Source: Penium margaritaceum
Taxonomy: Eukaryota > Streptophyta > Zygnematophyceae > Desmidiales > Peniaceae
DNA length: 33,203 nt
Reading direction: 5' to 3'
Assembly (NCBI GenBank): GCA_023375785.1
Contig: SZWC01007297.1
Location: 95,108-128,310, forward strand
Shown here: in pieces, positions 28,266 to 33,203 of the stretch
Layout of the letters: each line of letters begins with the position of its first letter
Numbering within the stretch: the first letter of the stretch is position 1
The notes under the pieces: generated by a model
What the model was told of the DNA's origin: nothing
Database searches by the model: none
Seen by the model: only the letters and a program-made list of their open reading frames with translations
Position numbers and translations under genes: made by a program

Positions 28266-30583
28266 CGCATCCCCGGCGTCTGTTCATTCTCAGGCACGGC
28301 CGATTGTTATCGGACGACAGACGAGACGCGAGGCCTAGTTCGGCCGGCGATCGGGGTAGTCCGATCTGGTGGTTCAAAAGATCTGGGCTTTTGGTCACAG
28401 ATCCTTCACTGTACTGGCAGGAAAGAGAGCACGAAAGAGACGAACCCGGACGACGGGATGAAGGATGATTTGTCTTACTGTTGAGCTGAGCTGGAAAGGA
28501 TTCATCGCCCAAACAGTTTCAAACCGATGGCAAAACATTCCGATCCTTTCAAGGACCCCTTGATAACTTGCCGACATGAACAAGGACCCCTTAAAAACAT
28601 GCCAATGACGATTCGAAATGGGCTTGCCGTACAAACTGAAGCCTTTCGAGCGATTTGCACGGTGAAAGAAATTGGCCGTGGCTGGAAATGAGGGAGTGGG
28701 CGTCGTCATTTCACCCACCCACTTCGTGGCGTCATCTTGAAAGGATCCCAGAAGTTTTGCCCCGGTAGGCCCGTCTCAGCCACGTCATGCTACGCTCCTG
28801 TCCGGTGACATAGATAACCGATTGTTATCTTTATTTCGCTCGAAACATTTCGGACACATTGGCAGTCAGGCACGTGTCCTAAATGGTGGTCAAGCCAGGA
28901 CTCAATATGCATTCCCCATCCGATATCGACTGGGCAACATAACGCGAGTGGGACTGGTGTCCGTTGCCTCCGGTCACCCCAATCCACGAATTAAGTGGGT
29001 GGCTGAACATTTTAGTGGATGAACCAGCGAAAGAACTTCACACGTTCCAAGCCAAGGCCATAAATACGCGCGAGCGGTCACGTCAACTGTTGGACTACAC
29101 GGGCGAGCACGCCGGCAAACAAAATTGACTGATGACATCCGGATTCCACACAAATCCGGTCCATCGATGGCCACCGCGTGAGCGGTGAGAGCCAGTGTCT
29201 AAGATTTTCCATGCCCAGCATTCCGCGGTTGACCGCGTAATATCCAAATGTGACATATCTTTGAGTGGCGTGCACCGTGTGAGAAGTATGGGGCATGCAT
29301 CCTTCGACAGATTTTCTTTCATGATTTTCTTCGTCGCAAGAATCCTGCTTACTCGTAGCAGGAGAAGCGATGGACTGGTCGCCACGGACCCGAGCGCTGA
29401 TACTGTGCACGCGCTAAGCGAAGGAGGGGGGGACAGGCAGGTCTGCGTGGGTGGTATGCAGGGGGTACAGGGTATTCGAAACCGCGAGAAACGAACGATT
29501 TGGAAGTGGTCACATCCTTCATACCCAAAGCGAGAAGGTCGATCGACCTCGAGGGAATCCCACGTTCTCTCGACCCCTACGGACGATCGACTCTACGCGC
29601 CTTACAGCGACTGCATCTGCAAGTGGGGGCCTGGTTGGTAACCACGAACTTCTGTTGTCAAGTCAGCCCGTGCGCGGCGTGTATGAAATATGGACGGTTG
29701 GGACGGTCCGAGTTGTCCACGCGTCAACTTGGGCCGCATGCGTTGTTGCTAACCGAAGAACGATGGCCGTGCCTTGCAATGCTCGAGCGAACATTCGTGA
29801 AACTGCTCAAGCGCTTAATGACGTCACTGTCAGAAATTCGGCGACATACTCACCAAAAGTCGAAGCGAACATGCTGTTGCGCACTTCATAAATGCCGTTT
29901 AGTCGCTTCGAGCCCTTTTATCTCCTTCGAATCAGCAATTTACTAGACATTTCAGGTGGGTTAGGAGGCAAAGTTGATTGAGCCTAACCACGCATACTTG
30001 CCCAAGCGTTGCCAGGCAAGGCCGATATAGTTGAAAGATACATGACGGCCCCATCCGAGTCTGATGTCCTTATCAAACGGGACCTCATGCATATGTGTTT
30101 CGCCATGGTTTCTCCACCGGCTTCCCAATTTTACAAGCTGCAACCTTGCGCTGCCTTTGCAGCTTCAAGTTGTGAAGGCGCTACAAGGCTTTGCGTCATT
30201 CCAACCCCCTCGTGAACCAGATGAAGCCAAGCGTCACTGCTTCCATGAATGTCGTGAGCCAGCGGAAGTAAACCGTTGCATTTCTATTGCATTTCGACGT
30301 CGACGCTGCATACCGCTCCACCACTGGACTTGTTGGCCTTCCGCTGAACCACTTAGGGCGCCTCTGATCCTGCAGCAGAATAAAACCAGGAGGCAGCTCC
30401 AGAATGCCTGACAAGATATTGTGAACCGCGGTCTGACTTGACAACCTTCGAATCCATCTACACTTCGACATATCCCCGAGTTTCCGACATTTGACCCCAT
30501 TTCCCTCTGAGCTTGGGATCTTCACCTAGGCGTTTCCTCTTCCTTCCGCTCTCCTTCCTCCTCAACGATGACTCTCCTTGCAG
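28266..30583. other. Unassigned region before the host-like gene
   Basis: About 2.3 kb. Frames of 100 to 148 codons overlap each other (29195-29641, 29451-29891, 29500-29946) and none has a known motif. A two-copy tandem repeat lies at 28550-28603. The last 60 bp (about 30520-30580) are strongly pyrimidine-rich, as before a splice acceptor. Confidence 0.45.
28550..28603. repeat. 31-bp tandem repeat, two copies
   Basis: CAAGGACCCCTTGATAACTT at 28550 recurs as CAAGGACCCCTTAAAAACAT at 28581. Confidence 0.85.
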
Positions 30584-31843
30584 GCCGCGACAGCATGCTT
30601 TGGCGCGAGTCCCTCCCCTGCAGTCCAGGTCCACCTTCCCCCGCCTCCTCTTCCTGCGCCAGATCTCCTTCCCTCACCCTCTCTGCTCATGGACAGCAGC
30701 AGCGTCGCCAGACGCCGTCGCTCCTGCAGACGCAGCAGCCGCAACAGCAGCTGCTACCGAGCTCTCAGNAAAGAAGAACGGGCCGAGAGGAAGCTTGCCG
30801 AAGAGGAAGGAGAGGACTGCAGTCCATGTGGCCTCCTAGACCTCCGCACGTTGGAGGGGAAACTTCAGCTCCTGCAACGGCAGCGCCAGCTTTGCGCTCT
30901 AAGATGCGAGCTCTTCCTCCGAGACCTGGAAGCTTCCCCCTCCGTGTCCCCGTCCGCCTCCTCCCCTCGGTCCCAAACTGCCCGCGGCAGCTGCAAACTG
31001 CAGGAGCTTCCCTCTCTCAGGGAAGACGAGGAGAGCTCGAGTGTCGAGGGGAGGGGGAGCTTGAAGCACAACAAAGGGAAGGAGGCGTCCGGTGGCCGTC
31101 GGCAGTGGGAGACTTGGAGCCACACGCCCTGCGATTCCGCGGCTGCCCAATCTCATGGCATTGACGGTGAAGGGCCTCCACTGGAGCCCATGTCTAGAGG
31201 CTGCAGTCCAAGCTTAAACCCTAGCCATGGCTCAGGCCGATTCGGTGCGAGTCCTCACGGCTCTTTCGGGAGTCACAGGCGCCGCAGTCTTGAATTTCAC
31301 AGCAGGCACGTTGGATGCGATGCTGCGTCGGTCGCGAGAGGGCTTGAAGATGACGAATTGTGCGTGGTCAGCAGCCCAGTCAGGGGTGCGGAAGAGAAGC
31401 CAGGGGGGAGCGGAAGGCGGAGGAGCGGGAGCTCGTACGCCGACTATGTGCAGAGGCACGCGGCAGAAGTCGGCTCTGCGCGGACGCCTGACACGCCTGC
31501 ATCCTTTGCCGGTCGTGGCGAAGGCCAGAGAGACCACCACCACCGCGAGTCCTCTGGTTTGGTGGGCCATAAGTCTGGTGGCGGTCCTGATGGCTTCGAG
31601 GCAGCTGGTAGAGTCAGGAGGGCGCGGAGGAGGGCGGGTGGGGGATCCTACGCGGCGTACCTGCAGCGGCACAGGACTGCGGCGCCGGAGGGAGACTGTG
31701 ACCCATTGACTGGGAGGCGTGCGAGCGTGTTTGTGCGGCAGGGGAGCAATCTGGGGGACAGGCGGGACATGGTGGAGGCCTGGCTCGATGAGGCTGGGGA
31801 TCATGACATGGGTCACAGCATGAACCGATACACCACGATGTGA
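30584..31843 (+). CDS. Host-like gene: GC-rich exon, unrecognised protein with SYAxYxQRH repeats
   Basis: One frame stays open for about 420 codons, the longest in the window, in GC-rich DNA unlike the transposons. In this frame a stop lies at 30569-30571. A pyrimidine tract ending TTGCAG at 30578-30583 fits a splice acceptor, so this may be a 3' exon; alternatively translation starts at the first in-frame ATG, 30689 (TCATGGAC), giving 384 residues. The product begins Pro-rich, then has a Ser/Arg cluster (VARRRRSCRRSSRNSS) and a charged helix likely to form a coiled coil (KEERAERKLAEEEGEDC and LEGKLQLLQRQRQLCALRCE). The rest is low-complexity, with two matching motifs 71 codons apart: SYADYVQRH (31433-31459) and SYAAYLQRH (31646-31672). 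It ends near DMVEAWLDEAGD. One N (30770) falls in a codon. No family recognised; nuclear or cytoskeletal roles would be guesses. Confidence 0.6.
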   Translation, partial: AATACFGASPSPAVQVHLPPPPLPAPDLLPSPSLLMDSSSVARRRRSCRRSSRNSSCYRALXKEERAERKLAEEEGEDCSPCGLLDLRTLEGKLQLLQRQRQLCALRCELFLRDLEASPSVSPSASSPRSQTARGSCKLQELPSLREDEESSSVEGRGSLKHNKGKEASGGRRQWETWSHTPCDSAAAQSHGIDGEGPPLEPMSRGCSPSLNPSHGSGRFGASPHGSFGSHRRRSLEFHSRHVGCDAASVARGLEDDELCVVSSPVRGAEEKPGGSGRRRSGSSYADYVQRHAAEVGSARTPDTPASFAGRGEGQRDHHHRESSGLVGHKSGGGPDGFEAAGRVRRARRRAGGGSYAAYLQRHRTAAPEGDCDPLTGRRASVFVRQGSNLGDRRDMVEAWLDEAGDHDMGHSMNRYTTM

Positions 31844-33126
31844 CTGAATGGTGGAGGAGGATAGAAAATGGAGTGATGTGCCTTGCACACAGCCTTGTCA
31901 TGCAGAAGACGCAGGGAGAAACATGGATGATGGCATGGCTTGAGGCTGGGAGACGGATGCATCGTCATGCGATGAAGATGGGTATTCCCAGACATGCGCT
32001 AGGGCACGTACCCACATGTGATCAGCGGTAGATGCGCAGCTGAGAGCTGTGCCACTTCAGGGTACAGTTCTGTACTGTTTTGCTGAAGAGAATTCAAGCC
32101 TCACCTCTACTCTTACCGTTCAGCGGTTCTTAAAGCTCCAAAATAATCTGAACAACATCTAGGACTGGTGGTGAAAGCCTTGTGTTCCTCCTGCCACAGG
32201 TGGCAAAGAAGACAAACATGCTCGGACAGGTCACTCCATGGGTTCGGTCCATTGTTTGTTACTGTGATGGAATTCGATGTCAATTGCATGTATCTGTCAA
32301 CCTTGTGACTTCATTTCTTGCTCCGGGAGACCTACTGAATGCACCCACATGCTGCCAAGTTGGCTGGGCTTGAGGAACTTGTGCATGAGCATGGTTGATG
32401 GGGGGGGGGGGGGGGGGGGGGGAAAAAAGGGNGGGGGAGATAATGGGCCAAAGTTGGTTATCAAGAGGAGGAAATGGCCGCAACAAGTGATCACACTGCT
32501 GCTTCCACTAGGTGACAAAGCGATCGCAAGGTATTGCCCTGGGTTGTCCTGATGTCAATTGCAGTACTATTTATTTTCCAGACATTGTGGTACGCACTTG
32601 GCAAGATAACCCAGGACAAACTATATGCTGCAACTCATTACTACACTGCACATGTGAAGCACAGAACAAGAACCATCGCCTGACAATTGTCCAGAATCCC
32701 ATTCTCCCTGCCTCCCGTGTGCCAGTTTTCCATTGGTAGCTGGTTTTGCGTTGATGCTGCACTGAACTTAGTACCGCTCTGCACTTTCGGAGCTCTACCA
32801 TTGCCTCTGAACACAAATCACAGCTTCACATGATGCAACCTTCTGGCCTCCTGGGGCTTGAAGCTCGTTGGCCAAGACAGACTGTGCCTGGATGAAGCTG
32901 CCGTCGCACGTGCTGTGTAAACAGATCACCAAATGCACTAGAGGTGCAGCACGGCATCCGTATTGAGTCCATAACAGTCTTCTCTTGTAAACGTCAAGCT
33001 GGAAGCTGAATGTGCGCGAGCATCTTGGCCTTGATACAAAAAATGCCGCCACGAGTTCCGTCCCACTGTGAGTACCCTCCAGAAACCACCATGAGATGTC
33101 GCAAATTGCCTCCACAAGCACCGGAC
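31844..33126. other. 3' UTR or intergenic DNA after the host-like gene
   Basis: No supported gene; frames up to 108 codons overlap on both strands. TCCTCCTGCCACAG at 32189-32202 looks like a splice acceptor, so a further exon is possible. The stretch includes the G23 run and an N. Confidence 0.45.
32400..32437. repeat. G23 homopolymer with assembly ambiguity
   Basis: G at 32400-32422, then A6, then a further G run containing an N at 32432. The run length and base calls here are unreliable. Confidence 0.95.
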
Positions 33127-33203
33127 TGGTCGACGATGATCTGCTTGAGGATCATTTGAATTGGTCGACGATGATCTGCTTGAAGATCATTTGAATTGGT
33201 CGA
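33127..33203. repeat. 35-bp tandem repeat at the window end
   Basis: TGGTCGACGATGATCTGCTT begins at 33127 and 33162, and the next unit starts at 33197 and is cut by the window end. The first two copies differ by one G/A. The array may continue outside. Confidence 0.93.

Noticed and set aside
29195..29946. Three overlapping 146-148 codon ORFs on the + strand
   Set aside because: They overlap in different frames with no domain, consistent with chance in GC-balanced DNA.
30568..31164. A 198-codon ORF in another + frame starting at ATG 30568
   Set aside because: It overlaps the 420-codon frame, stops early, and lacks the motif-bearing C-terminal part. Its ATG lies inside the likely splice-acceptor pyrimidine tract.
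31232..31888. A 218-codon ORF on the - strand opposite the host-like gene
   Set aside because: It is antisense to the longer + strand frame and its composition mirrors it; typical shadow in GC-rich coding DNA.

Overview
The window reads as a piece of a repeat-rich nuclear genome from the green plant lineage. Two things point there: three relics of a Ty3/gypsy chromovirus primed by initiator Met-tRNA, and a Mutator-like (MULE) transposase gene with the plant MuDR domain order (N-terminal DNA-binding domain, MULE core, SWIM-like finger, zinc knuckle). A charophyte alga or early land plant would fit, but the species cannot be fixed from sequence alone. No rRNA, tRNA, CRISPR or bacterial-type operon is visible. 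Two N bases and long G and C runs mark a draft assembly.

Layout. 1-431 is microsatellite (CT, then CCAT/CCGT/CCTT). 432-2109 holds nothing recognisable. 2110 to about 5880 is chromovirus relic E1 (5'-truncated pol, chromodomain, 3' LTR). 5881-11781 is mostly unassigned AT-rich DNA; it contains a perfect 29-bp-arm palindrome and one weak 120-codon ORF. 11782-13809 is relic E2 (end of RNase H, integrase, chromodomain, start of 3' LTR). 13810-15437 together with 21303-21665 is one foldback-type element of about 2 kb with very long inverted arms. Its right arm is split by E3 (15438-21302), the only relic with both LTRs, a primer-binding site, gag and pol. About 21791-28265 is a MULE with inverted arrays of ~30-bp subterminal repeats at both ends, a decayed transposase gene with one likely intron, and a second small Cys/His-rich ORF behind a TATA box. 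28266-30583 is unassigned.

30584-31843 is a GC-rich uninterrupted frame with different composition from the transposons. It is the best candidate for a host gene and has two copies of an S-Y-A-x-Y-x-Q-R-H motif. 31844-33126 is non-coding or 3' UTR with a G23 run, and the window ends in a 35-bp tandem repeat.

History as inferred: E2 landed first, the foldback element sits in or against its LTR, and E3 inserted into the foldback arm. All three chromovirus copies lie on the + strand and are dead (stops, frameshifts, lost catalytic residues). E1 and E3 each carry a short snap-back palindrome in the same part of the integrase, and a third snap-back palindrome lies outside any recognised gene. The most unusual signals are these palindromes, the interrupted foldback element, the periodic MULE ends, and the Cys/His-rich ORF carried by the MULE.
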